Shown one piece after another: positions 15,222 to 22,739 of a stretch of DNA of 64,000 nt. Made by a program: the position numbers and the translations under genes. Within the stretch, counting starts at the first letter, position 1. Each line of letters opens with the position of its first letter. The notes beneath the pieces were generated by a model that saw nothing but the letters and a program-made list of their open reading frames with translations, did not search any database and was not told the origin of the DNA. The stretch lies in the IMG/VR virus record IMGVR_UViG_3300043777_000086, positions 1-64,000 of that record. One strand, 5' to 3'. This DNA is from a virus.

Positions 15222-15664
15222 CCACTCGCCGCGTCTTTCTTGCTTTCCTTTCGCTGCCGGTGGTGATGCCGGTGGCGCGCAGAGTGCAGGCGGCTTACCA
15301 TCGCCATAGGAAGGCATGTGCCTACGTCGCCCTAGATATCGAGATCAGCAGTCCGATCTGTGTAACGCTCGACCTTGATGGGGTGCCGCAAACGCGGTAT
15401 GTGTTCCCTCCCGCGTCGGGACGGCAGGCGATCTATCTGCCTATATATCGGCCAGCGAAGCACTTTAGACTCGCGGTGGCTTCAAGCTCTGAGCCGTTTA
15501 AGTTTTATACATACTCGCACTTGGGTGTCGATCCGAACTCAGGTAGGGATGTTTTTGTGGATGTGACGCGCAACAAGGATGGGTCACTCAGGAGCGCTGA
15601 GATATCGCCGCTGAGCGAAGAAGAGATTGAGGATTTAAGGAGGCAGTACCATGGGGGAGCTTAG
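15218..15664 (+). CDS. Tat-exported small beta protein, 148 aa
   Basis: The N-terminus M-T-T-R-R-V-F-L-A-F-L-S-L-P-V-V-M-P has the twin-arginine pattern T-R-R-x-F-L followed by a hydrophobic stretch and a likely cleavage site near V-Q-A. The mature part is strand-rich (ICVTLDLDGVPQTRYVF) without cofactor motifs. If the signal works, a folded phage protein is exported by the host Tat pathway. The last 14 nt overlap the next gene. Confidence 0.6.
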   Translation: MTTRRVFLAFLSLPVVMPVARRVQAAYHRHRKACAYVALDIEISSPICVTLDLDGVPQTRYVFPPASGRQAIYLPIYRPAKHFRLAVASSSEPFKFYTYSHLGVDPNSGRDVFVDVTRNKDGSLRSAEISPLSEEEIEDLRRQYHGGA

Positions 15665-16076
15665 CATACTGAATGTGGGCGCAGGCGACACAAAGCTCAC
15701 ATTTGACAACACCAACCCGGCCGAGACGCTTCGCACGGGTAGGATTATCCGGGACATGCTGCGTCGTGGGTACGCGCTTCTAGTGGAGGTTGAGCGTGAC
15801 GGAGAGAAAAAGTTTGAGCGCGCTCTGGGGTTTAACGAAAGCACTAACTGCTACATCATTGCGGATTTCGATCCGATCGTAGCTCAAGAACAAGACAGCA
15901 AGGAGGAATATGGGGAAGGCCTCGAGAAGGAAGCTGGATCTTCGGCAGAGACAGAACAGCCGCGAGCAGAGGTTATGGCGCCGACGGGGGGCCGAGGACG
16001 CCGCGGAGGTCGTCGTAAGGAAGTTAGCGCAGAGGGAACGCGCGCTGTCGCTGTGGGACGAAGCGCTGGCGGCTGA
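15651..16076 (+). CDS. Hypothetical protein with conserved basic tail, 141 aa
   Basis: The ATG follows AAGGAGGCAGTACC. The first 75 residues resemble small phage proteins with R-I-I-R-D-M-L-R-R-G-Y-A and Y-I-I-A-D-F-D-P. The tail is Gly/Arg-rich and ends T-R-A-V-A-V-G-R-S-A-G-G, an ending I recall from related proteins. Its last 167 nt overlap the next gene in another frame. Confidence 0.6.
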   Translation: MGELSILNVGAGDTKLTFDNTNPAETLRTGRIIRDMLRRGYALLVEVERDGEKKFERALGFNESTNCYIIADFDPIVAQEQDSKEEYGEGLEKEAGSSAETEQPRAEVMAPTGGRGRRGGRRKEVSAEGTRAVAVGRSAGG

Positions 16077-16806
16077 CAAGGAGTACAGAAACCAGTCCTC
16101 GGACGGGCTGATTTCGATGCACTCAATCGAGCGCGCAGTGAACCTGCTGGCCGAAGACGCTTATGAATGGGCTGGCATTCCCATGCCGCTTCGGGGAGAG
16201 AGTCTTACGATCGAACCATCCTACCCATTCTCTAAGGTTTTATCGGGTCCGATCGCGACTGAGGGTACATCGCTACATGTCTGCCGGAATTCAGACGTTG
16301 ACGAAAGCACTCACCACCGCAACACGTTCTGGTCCTGGAAATACCGGAATCGTATCGAGGTCTGGTCGCAGGGCGGGAAGATTAAGTGGGGTCCTCAGAC
16401 CGTAAAGCGCTCCACCTACGACATGCGGACCATGGGATGTTCAGAGGCTTGGCAGCTCGAGTCAGAATTCAGAGCGCTCGGGACCCTAAAAACCCTAGTG
16501 TCACACCGCGCCTGGAGACAATACTTTCTGACGGGCATGTTTATCGAGACTAGTAAGCGCAGCAAGATCAAGTACGTTTTCCGCAAGTTGCGCCCTACTA
16601 TCGCGATGACCACCAAGGGGGATGAGTTGAGCATCCTGTGCTGCCTTTGCCTTCACCCGATCGGGTACTACGAGAACTCCTTTGCTGGATCCCTAGTCCC
16701 AACCGATGATGTGATCGCTCACCTTATACTCATGCGGGGAGATGAGCATCTATTCTGGAAGCGTTCTAATCAGCATCCCTCATGGACCCCAGAGGCGGCA
16801 ATCTGA
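15910..16806 (+). CDS. Hypothetical protein, 298 aa
   Basis: The ATG at 15910 has AAGGAGGAAT just upstream, so the long overlap with the previous gene is probably real. The first 60 residues are strongly basic (GKASRRKLDLRQRQ). The middle is W/R-rich, and near the end C-C-L-C-L-H-P-I-G-Y-Y may bind metal. No family is recognised. It is followed without a gap by the helicase gene, which may indicate a shared role. Confidence 0.6.
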   Translation: MGKASRRKLDLRQRQNSREQRLWRRRGAEDAAEVVVRKLAQRERALSLWDEALAADKEYRNQSSDGLISMHSIERAVNLLAEDAYEWAGIPMPLRGESLTIEPSYPFSKVLSGPIATEGTSLHVCRNSDVDESTHHRNTFWSWKYRNRIEVWSQGGKIKWGPQTVKRSTYDMRTMGCSEAWQLESEFRALGTLKTLVSHRAWRQYFLTGMFIETSKRSKIKYVFRKLRPTIAMTTKGDELSILCCLCLHPIGYYENSFAGSLVPTDDVIAHLILMRGDEHLFWKRSNQHPSWTPEAAI

Positions 16807-18591
16807 GTGCCTCTTCGCCCCTATCAGCGCGCGTGCCTCAAGTCCGCCCTGGCTGACTATCGCGCGGGCATCCGGCGGCAGTTATGGGTATTGCCCTGTG
16901 GGGGCGGCAAGACGGAGATCGTATCCCGGATCCCTGATCTCCTCAAGCAGCAGCGCGGCGAGCAGGGGATGTTCATCGTTAACCGGGACGACCTGGTCAT
17001 GCAGGCTGCTCGCACGTTCACACGGAACAATCCAAACCTGCGCGTGGGGATCGAGAAGGCCGAAGAGCACGCAGATCCGAACTCGGACATCGTGATTTGC
17101 TCGCTGCAAACTATCGGGAAGGTCGATGGCGTATCGCCGCGGTTTGCGCGCTTCGATGAAGAACGCGTGCGGTGGGTGGTGGTCGACGAATGCCACGCCG
17201 TCCTGTCGCTCCAGTACCTGCACGCGCTGCGGCACTTGAGGCTGAATAAAGCTGAACCTAATATCGACCATGGCAAACTCCTTGTCGGGATCACGGCAAC
17301 TCCCGATCGCAGCGACGGGGTTGGGCTTGAAGCGGTATTCGACAAGATCACATACGAGATCTCGATCCGCGAGCTGATGGAGGACGGTCCGGTCATCGAC
17401 GGGCGAATGTACAGCTACCTTGCGCCAGTGTTGGGGTATCGAGTCACGACGGACTTCGATGTTTCTATGGCTCGCACGCGTAAGGGAGACTTCCTCGAGC
17501 AGGATCTCAGCAACGCACTCGACAATCCAGAGCGCAACAAGCTAATCCTCGATCGCTACCTCGGATACGGGGAACGAATGCGGGCGATTGCATTTACGGT
17601 TAATGTGCAACACGCACACACCCTTACTGAGATGTTCCGCGCTCACGGGATCCCGGCGGTACCTGTCAGTGGGGATACTAAACGGGCTGAGCGCGATCGG
17701 ATCTATGCCGCGTTCGAGGCTGGCGACATTCGGATGATTGCGAGCTGCTCTGTCCTCCAAGAAGGGTTCGATGCTCCGGCCGCGTCGGTAGCTCTTATGT
17801 GCTCCCCGACTAAGTCGAGCCTGCGGTATCGCCAGTCGGTCGGACGGGTGCTCAGACGTTTCCCGTCCGTCGAGCGGATGACTGAAGGCGGATACGATGG
17901 CTGGGTAAAGCCTCACGCGATCATCATTGACTTTTGTGATCTCCTCGGGAGGCACTCCATCCAGTGTGCTCCGACCCTATTCGGGCTTAAGGCCGACTTC
18001 GACCTCGACGGAGGCAACGCGCTCGAGGCTGCTAAGGAAGTCCAGCAGGTCTTGCAGCGCTACCCCTCGATCCAGGACGCCAAGTCCATCAAGGAGCTTC
18101 GCGCCCAGGTGGATTCGGTGGACATCTTCCGGGCTCCGGTGGTCCGTCCCGACGTCCGCCGCTATAGCAAGTTCTCCTGGCTTGAGATACTGGATGGAGT
18201 GTTGCAGTTGAACACCAAAGCCTGCGCCTTGGAGGTGCGGGTCAACGCGCTTGGACGGCACGAGGTGTACCAGTCCGTGAACGGGATCCGCAGCCTAAAG
18301 GATACGGTCCCGGCGCTCCAGGACGCGCTCAGGATCGCAGACGCACTGGTCCCTAAGGATGAATGGGCGATCCATGTGACGCGTGCTAAATGGCGCGAGG
18401 AAGCCCCCACGGAGGCTCAGTGCTCCCGACTCCACCGCGAGGATGAGCGGCTTCGCAAGAAATGGTCTACACCTGGGGACTTCTACCGGTTTGCGATCAG
18501 CCAGCACGGGGCGGGAGATGTGAACTACTCGAAAGGCGCTTTATCGAGAATGATCGACCGCTACGTTTTGAGTAAGGCGGTACCAGCTTGA
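16807..18591 (+). CDS. DEAD/DEAH-box superfamily 2 helicase
   Basis: 594 aa; a GTG start follows the previous TGA directly. Superfamily 2 motifs are in order: Walker A P-C-G-G-G-K-T (30-36), DECH (127-130), ITATPDRSDG (~162-171) and motif VI R-Y-R-Q-S-V-G-R-V-L-R-R-F. This is like the ResIII/UvsW group of phage helicases, which remodel forks and R-loops. The last ~180 residues are an unrecognised C-terminal region. One palindrome copy lies inside (17076). Confidence 0.88.
   Translation: MPLRPYQRACLKSALADYRAGIRRQLWVLPCGGGKTEIVSRIPDLLKQQRGEQGMFIVNRDDLVMQAARTFTRNNPNLRVGIEKAEEHADPNSDIVICSLQTIGKVDGVSPRFARFDEERVRWVVVDECHAVLSLQYLHALRHLRLNKAEPNIDHGKLLVGITATPDRSDGVGLEAVFDKITYEISIRELMEDGPVIDGRMYSYLAPVLGYRVTTDFDVSMARTRKGDFLEQDLSNALDNPERNKLILDRYLGYGERMRAIAFTVNVQHAHTLTEMFRAHGIPAVPVSGDTKRAERDRIYAAFEAGDIRMIASCSVLQEGFDAPAASVALMCSPTKSSLRYRQSVGRVLRRFPSVERMTEGGYDGWVKPHAIIIDFCDLLGRHSIQCAPTLFGLKADFDLDGGNALEAAKEVQQVLQRYPSIQDAKSIKELRAQVDSVDIFRAPVVRPDVRRYSKFSWLEILDGVLQLNTKACALEVRVNALGRHEVYQSVNGIRSLKDTVPALQDALRIADALVPKDEWAIHVTRAKWREEAPTEAQCSRLHREDERLRKKWSTPGDFYRFAISQHGAGDVNYSKGALSRMIDRYVLSKAVPA
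17076..17087. promoter_or_regulatory. Palindrome TCCGA-NN-TCGGA, copy 4
   Basis: Centre AC, flanked by A and C. It lies inside the helicase gene (codons for D-P-N-S-D). Confidence 0.6.
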
Positions 18592-18989
18592 GGTTGATGG
18601 CCGCGCTACTCTTCGCGGCCCTTCCACTATGGGAGCAGGACCACCCGCCGAAGGTCTCTGCGGCCCTTCTGAGCCCGCACGCCGTCCAGGACCGCATCGT
18701 GGCCGCCGCCGGCCCGCGGCTGGCACCACTGGCGCTGGCGATAGTGGCGCGGGAGAGTGGATTCGACCCCAGTAAGCTCTCTGATACTGATGATGGTGGC
18801 CTATTCCAGCTTCACCGATCTACTGCCGCGTGGCTGGGTGTTGTGGATTGGCTGGACCCGGATCAGAACATTGCAGGTGGCGTCAGGCTGCTGCGTGAGG
18901 GGTTTGAGATCTACGGCACCGACCGCGGGGCGGCGTGCTACTTCGCCCACCCCGCGCGGTGCAAGTTCGAAACCGGATCTACGGAATAA
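18588..18989 (+). CDS. Exported lytic transglycosylase
   Basis: 133 aa; a TTG start overlaps the helicase stop (TTGA), or an ATG at 18597 is used. A short hydrophobic leader (AALLFAALPLW) is followed by an SLT-like fold: A-I-V-A-R-E-S-G-F-D-P with catalytic Glu56, then G-G-L-F-Q-L-H. It would cleave peptidoglycan, either at entry or at lysis. It is smaller than most family members. Its 3' end overlaps the convergent gene by 11 nt. Confidence 0.75.
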   Translation: MRLMAALLFAALPLWEQDHPPKVSAALLSPHAVQDRIVAAAGPRLAPLALAIVARESGFDPSKLSDTDDGGLFQLHRSTAAWLGVVDWLDPDQNIAGGVRLLREGFEIYGTDRGAACYFAHPARCKFETGSTE

Positions 18990-19524
18990 CGACAATCACC
19001 AGGTCTTTGCGCGGAGCTTTGGACCCCAAGCTGTCGCTGGCTTCGACCGCGAATGGAACCGTCCCCGGCTGCGTCGGCGTACCGGTGATCACCCCACTGT
19101 GCGTGTCGAGGCTCAGCCCTGTGGGTAATGAACCCCCCAGCCTGGCGAGTGTGATCGTGAATGGACCCTGCCCGCCGGCGACCATGATCGCCGCGTTGTA
19201 GGCATCCCCCACCTTAGCGTTCGGCAGCTTGGTGGTCATGATCTCCATGTGCTCGACCGGATGCGGGTGCGGAGGAAGCGGCTGCGCCGGGACCTTGAGC
19301 ACATCACCCGGAACCGACACAAAGATTTCCCCGCCCTTGATCTCGGTTGACTTGGTGCTGAATACTTCCATCAGCCCCAGCGGGACTGGTTCGATCGTGG
19401 TGGGCGCTTCTGGATCTTCCGGGGGCGGCTCGATCTTGGCTTTGGCCGCCAGCTCCGTAAGTGTGTAATGCCCCGGCGGGACCGTGTAATTCAGCCCGTC
19501 AATCGTGATCTGCACTTCTTTCAT
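18979..19524 (-). CDS. Putative Ig-domain protein, 181 aa
   Basis: ATGA joint with the gene upstream. The N-terminal 35 residues and a Pro-rich region lead to a putative Ig fold in the last 90 residues (K-V-G-D-A-Y-N-A-A-I, G-L-S-L-D-T-H-S-G-V-I-T-G-T-P). Such domains are frequent in Acidobacteria and in phage tail and decoration proteins. There is no signal peptide. Possibly a virion decoration protein. Confidence 0.6.
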   Translation of the reverse strand: MKEVQITIDGLNYTVPPGHYTLTELAAKAKIEPPPEDPEAPTTIEPVPLGLMEVFSTKSTEIKGGEIFVSVPGDVLKVPAQPLPPHPHPVEHMEIMTTKLPNAKVGDAYNAAIMVAGGQGPFTITLARLGGSLPTGLSLDTHSGVITGTPTQPGTVPFAVEASDSLGSKAPRKDLVIVVIP

Positions 19525-20309
19525 TGGACCCCCTCGTACTTGATAGTACTGCGAATCAATTCTCCGTCCGAGAACCCAGGCTCATCCCATTGGGAGATTA
19601 TCCAGATCTTCCCTTCCGGCGCCAACTTCCCGGTAGTCACGCACAGAAACGGATCGGGTTTGACGGTCTCGTAGTCGGAGACCATAAATACGGCGTCGGG
19701 CATCTTCTCGAGTACCGCCCCGATCGTAGCTAGAACCCCAGCCGGGATCTTCTGGGCGTACTGCTTACTCTCCACGGTTCCCATGCCGGAACGTTGACTG
19801 ATCCACCCTCCTGGAGATACCGCGGCAATCGCGTGCATATCTGCCTCGCGCATCGGCTTCCATACCCAACGCGTGTTCGGGTTGATTTTGTATGCCTGGT
19901 CGAACAAGTACTCGTCGACTTTATTGAAGTCGTAAACCTTCAGTCCTAGATCTGAGATTGCCATAGTCAACCTAGCTTCGTCGGTCGCCGCGGAACTGAG
20001 GCCGATCGATGCAGCCAGCTTGAGGTAGGTAGAGGGCGCAAGCGCTGTCGCCGGCAGGGGTTTGGCTGAGTTGCGAACCAGTGCGATCGTCATAAGTGGG
20101 GTTTTTGGTTTGCGGGTATTGCCGACGACGCCTGCGCCGCTGATTATCATCCCATTATTGTCGACCCAAACAGCGTTACTTGCATTGTTCCATGTAGCTG
20201 TTATAGCTCCAGCGGTGCCGCTACTACCCCCGCAGGGTCCGGAGCACGTCAATGTCGTCTGTCCAAACGCTGTGAGCGCCAGAGCCAGAATTCCGATTGC
20301 AATTTTCAT
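19521..20309 (-). CDS. Exported protein, 262 aa, unknown function
   Basis: The ATG is preceded by CAGGAGAAAATC. Residues 1-16 (KIAIGILALALTAFG) are a Sec signal peptide. The mature part contains Cys pairs near the start and a mixed fold (DAVFMVSDYETVKPD), and resembles no family I know. The 84-bp leader carries a strong hairpin. It is in the operon with the Ig-domain protein. Confidence 0.6.
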   Translation of the reverse strand: MKIAIGILALALTAFGQTTLTCSGPCGGSSGTAGAITATWNNASNAVWVDNNGMIISGAGVVGNTRKPKTPLMTIALVRNSAKPLPATALAPSTYLKLAASIGLSSAATDEARLTMAISDLGLKVYDFNKVDEYLFDQAYKINPNTRWVWKPMREADMHAIAAVSPGGWISQRSGMGTVESKQYAQKIPAGVLATIGAVLEKMPDAVFMVSDYETVKPDPFLCVTTGKLAPEGKIWIISQWDEPGFSDGELIRSTIKYEGVQ

Positions 20310-20325
20310 GATTTTCTCCTGTGTA

Positions 20326-20361
20326 GGCCCGACGCTTCGGTAGACTTCGGAGCGCCGGGCC
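20326..20361 (-). other. Leader hairpin before the exported protein
   Basis: A 10-bp stem with one A-C mismatch (20326-20336 with 20351-20361, 14-nt loop) ends 3 nt before the SD. It has no T-run, so an mRNA leader structure is more likely than a terminator. Confidence 0.45.
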
Positions 20362-20393
20362 GCCTCGCTGCTTACGGTATTGATTTAGACTAT

Positions 20394-20416
20394 GGGAATT
20401 ATATACATGAGTACAG
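20394..20416 (+). repeat. TnpB element end (right end), inverted repeat
   Basis: It begins GGGAATTATATAC and ends AGTACAG. It overlaps the last codons of tnpB and, in TnpB systems, would mark the 3' end of the guide RNA scaffold. Confidence 0.65.
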
Positions 20417-21571
20417 ATTTTGAAGGCTTACGCCCGCAGCGCTCATCCCGAGCGCAGAAATTCCTAGTTGCAAGATGTTAAGCGCGGCGTTGTGATCGCG
20501 GCCAAGTTCAAGGCCGCAGTTAGGACAAGAATGGACGCGTTGCGAGAGTTTTTTAGAAACAGGCTCTCGGCAATTACTACAACGCTGCGAGGTGCCGCGT
20601 GGATTGACTGCAACAACATGCACACCAGCGTATTCTGCTTTGTATGCGAGTTGAAACAGCACGATTCCCCATGCGGCATCCATGATTGATTTATTAAGGC
20701 CGCGCTTCTGCGCGACATTCTTACCAGGGTTCTCGACCGTACCACTGGCTGATCGAGTCATGTTTGTGATCGCCAGATCTTCGTGAACGATGAGATCGTA
20801 AGCAGCCACGAGTTCCTTGGATTTGTGATGCAGGTAGTTAAGCCGCGCATTGGCGGCTTTCTGATGAGCGCGCCTGAGAGCCTCACGTGCTCTGGCCCGA
20901 TTCCGCGAGCCCCGCTTCTTGGTCGCTAACGCTCGGTTCTTTTCAGCGATGTTGTCTTCATAGTGCTTGGTCCAGCGCGGATTGTCGATCACTTGACCGT
21001 TGCTCAGCGTCGCGAGCGTGGTCAGCTCGACATCGATGGCGGTGGCGCGCGATATAACGCGCTTGGGCGGCGCTTCACCGATGTCGCAGACAACCGACGC
21101 TGTCCAGCGCTTCCCTTCGCGCTTAACGGTACATACCTTGGCTTTGCCGTTAATCAGCCGGCCGCCCTTTGCGCGAATGTCCCCGACATTGGGGATCTTG
21201 ATCGAGCGAGCGCGCCATGTCGGCAGGCTAAACGCGAAGGAGTCGTACCGCGCCCGCGCTCTGAATCTAGGGAATCCGGGTTTTTGACCTGATTTGCATC
21301 GACGAAAGAAAGCCCTGAAAGCGAGATCAACTCGCCTCAGCGGGTCGCGCATGATGTCGCACGCCATCCATCGAAAGCGTTCGTCTTGGCGAAGTTCGGT
21401 CAGTTCCACCTGCTGGTCATAGTACGAGACTGACTTTTTATCGTACTTGTACGCGTTGATCCTGTGTTCTAGACACGCGTTGTACGTCTCGCAATTGTCC
21501 GCGAGAATGCGTTCCAGCATAGCGGTTTGGCTCGCGTTGGGCTTCAGGCGGAACTGAAAAGCTCTAAGCAT
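20399..21571 (-). CDS. tnpB: TnpB RNA-guided nuclease, catalytically intact
   Basis: 390 aa. RuvC residues are present: Asp180 (A-I-D-V-E-L), Glu264 (I-V-H-E-D-L) and Asp359 (R-D-H-N-A-A). The four-Cys zinc finger is at Cys331/334 and Cys349/352 (TSQRCSNC; SCPNCG). The N-terminus (LRAFQFRLKPNASQTAML) is the typical TnpB opening. TnpB cuts DNA guided by an RNA made from the 3' end of its own element, which keeps or spreads the element. The length is normal, with no frameshift. No SD is seen; the start is inside or just after the left end of the element. Confidence 0.93.
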   Translation of the reverse strand: MLRAFQFRLKPNASQTAMLERILADNCETYNACLEHRINAYKYDKKSVSYYDQQVELTELRQDERFRWMACDIMRDPLRRVDLAFRAFFRRCKSGQKPGFPRFRARARYDSFAFSLPTWRARSIKIPNVGDIRAKGGRLINGKAKVCTVKREGKRWTASVVCDIGEAPPKRVISRATAIDVELTTLATLSNGQVIDNPRWTKHYEDNIAEKNRALATKKRGSRNRARAREALRRAHQKAANARLNYLHHKSKELVAAYDLIVHEDLAITNMTRSASGTVENPGKNVAQKRGLNKSIMDAAWGIVLFQLAYKAEYAGVHVVAVNPRGTSQRCSNCREPVSKKLSQRVHSCPNCGLELGRDHNAALNILQLGISALGMSAAGVSLQNLYSCI

Positions 21572-21583
21572 TCTACGACTTCG

Positions 21584-21606
21584 CTGTACTTAAGTATATA
21601 AGTCCC
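21584..21606 (-). repeat. TnpB element end (left end), inverted repeat
   Basis: Read on the minus strand it begins GGGACTTATATAC and ends AGTACAG, matching the other end at 20 of 23 positions. It lies 13 nt before the tnpB start. Confidence 0.65.
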
Positions 21607-21622
21607 ATCAGGATCATGGACG

Positions 21623-21805
21623 CTACTTCCCCAAAATCATCGGCACGAATTCCATACCGAACAGCCAGAAAGCTAGCCCGGCTGAAATGAACGTAGGGTA
21701 ATAAGGCTGCGGAGCAGACCACCACCACCTCGACCCCACACCCAGAATAAAGCATCCAAGCGCGAAGCAGTACGCTAGCATCGAAAGAACAGGAGGTTGG
21801 ACCAT
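21623..21805 (-). CDS. Small two-helix membrane protein, 60 aa
   Basis: The ATG at 21805 has AAGGAG 6 nt upstream. Two hydrophobic helices (LSMLAYCFALGCFILGV and FISAGLAFWLFGM) flank a polar W-W-W-S loop. Size and topology would suit a holin or a small inner-membrane factor, but there is no family match. It heads the minus-strand group that tnpB interrupts. Confidence 0.6.
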   Translation of the reverse strand: MVQPPVLSMLAYCFALGCFILGVGSRWWWSAPQPYYPTFISAGLAFWLFGMEFVPMILGK

Positions 21806-21865
21806 AGGAAACTCCTTACGGATCAAGCGTATCACCAAGTTCCGACCGAGGCAATGAAATAATCC

Positions 21866-21895
21866 TTGACGGCCACGTTTATATGGGTTTATGAT
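21866..21895 (+). promoter_or_regulatory. Strong sigma-70-type promoter
   Basis: TTGACG at 21866-21871, 18-nt spacer, TATGAT at 21890-21895; five of six matches in both boxes. It would start RNA near 21902, right at the structured RNA below. Confidence 0.65.
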
Positions 21896-21901
21896 GTAGG
21901 A

Positions 21902-22030
21902 GTTTTCTCTTGAGTTTGGCAGGTGAGCGGGGTTTGGTGCTCCCCGCTCAGTCTGCCAAGAGAAGACGGTCAGCGATTGGCTCAGAATCGCGGACGTCCC
22001 GCCGGTGCTCTTTTAGAGTACCCCAGACGC
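21902..22030 (+). ncRNA. Highly structured untranslated RNA or leader
   Basis: There is no credible reading frame. The main stem joins 21905-21910, 21917-21922 and 21924-21932 with 21942-21950, 21953-21958 and 21959-21964: 6 + 6 + 9 bp, with a 6-nt bulge TGAGTT and a 1x2 internal loop. Two more stems follow: 21973-21978 with 21986-21991 (6 bp) and 22005-22011 with 22015-22021 (7 bp, one G-T). It lies in the 295-bp divergent gap and could be a small regulatory RNA or the leader of the replication operon. Confidence 0.55.
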
Positions 22031-22076
22031 CCCCTCCTGTACAATACTTGACCACAAAAATTTCAGGTTAAATTTG

Positions 22077-22088
22077 TCCGAGTTCGGA
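22077..22088. promoter_or_regulatory. Palindrome TCCGA-NN-TCGGA, copy 5
   Basis: Centre GT, flanked by G and C. It is not in a coding region and lies 12 nt before the HNH start, next to its SD, so a bound protein could block transcription or initiation here. Confidence 0.65.
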
Positions 22089-22100
22089 CATGGAGGCTCT

Positions 22101-22739
22101 ATGCCCACGGAAGATGACATTGACGAACGGATACGCGAGCAGCTATCGAAGCGCGCGGATATATTCCGTCTTTCTGATTCAGAAAACCCATTCATGAAGG
22201 CCGCTAAGTTGATATGCCTAGTGGATGAACTTTTGGATTTTTACAATGAGACAGTGCGTGAACTATGGAAACTTGGATACAACCAGTTTCCAGAGGCGGA
22301 CGGCGTTTCTGGATTTGACCTCACTGAAAGAGGTGGTTGTATGTCGTTTTCATCTAAAGACATCCTAGGGATGCTCGCTGATGGTCCTAAGAAACAAGCG
22401 TTTATGTGGCTTGAGAATGAAGTAGAAGCTGAAAGACGGCGCCGGGCGGACGCTAATCCTAAGCGACAAAAACCGCCGATTAATTGGCGTCGGCGCATCG
22501 CTAGGAGGTTGGGTTATGAGCCACAGGAGTGGGTGTGTGTCTACTGCCGGAAGTCTGGTGACTGTGAGCTTGGGCCTGACGGGCGTCGTTGGCATGTGGA
22601 CCACATGTACCCTCGCGTTCATGGTGGTGATGATAAAAAAGACAATAAAGCCCTATCCTGCGCTAGTTGCAACCTTAGTAAAAATTCCAGGACCGCTACG
22701 GAATTCCTGGCGGGAGACAAGAGGGAGGTTGTCCAATGA
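22101..22739 (+). CDS. HNH endonuclease, 212 aa
   Basis: The ATG at 22101 is chosen for GGAGG at 22092; a TTG at 22074 would translate the palindrome. Residues ~1-130 are helical with an Arg-rich middle. Residues ~140-205 form a zinc-bound HNH: V-C-V-Y-C-R-K-S-G-D-C, W-H-V-D-H-M-Y-P-R, C-A-S-C-N-L-S-K-N-S-R. It may be a homing nuclease or a replication- or recombination-linked nuclease. It is coupled to the next gene. Confidence 0.78.
   Translation: MPTEDDIDERIREQLSKRADIFRLSDSENPFMKAAKLICLVDELLDFYNETVRELWKLGYNQFPEADGVSGFDLTERGGCMSFSSKDILGMLADGPKKQAFMWLENEVEAERRRRADANPKRQKPPINWRRRIARRLGYEPQEWVCVYCRKSGDCELGPDGRRWHVDHMYPRVHGGDDKKDNKALSCASCNLSKNSRTATEFLAGDKREVVQ

Larger units (their letters stand above)
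20392..21608 (-). mobile_element. TnpB-only transposable element with inverted ends
   Basis: About 1.2 kb holding only tnpB, bounded by imperfect 23-bp inverted repeats at 20394-20416 and 21584-21606 (20 of 23 match). There is no tnpA in the element or window, so movement would need a transposase in trans. It sits between the small membrane gene and the exported-protein operon, leaving both intact. Confidence 0.7.

Noticed and set aside
20062-20343. Plus-strand frame over the start of the exported protein
   Set aside because: It is antisense to the signal peptide and Cys-rich start of the real minus-strand gene, which has a good SD.
21902-21970. tRNA gene
   Set aside because: The main stem is a long bulged hairpin with no acceptor stem, T-loop or anticodon arm arrangement.
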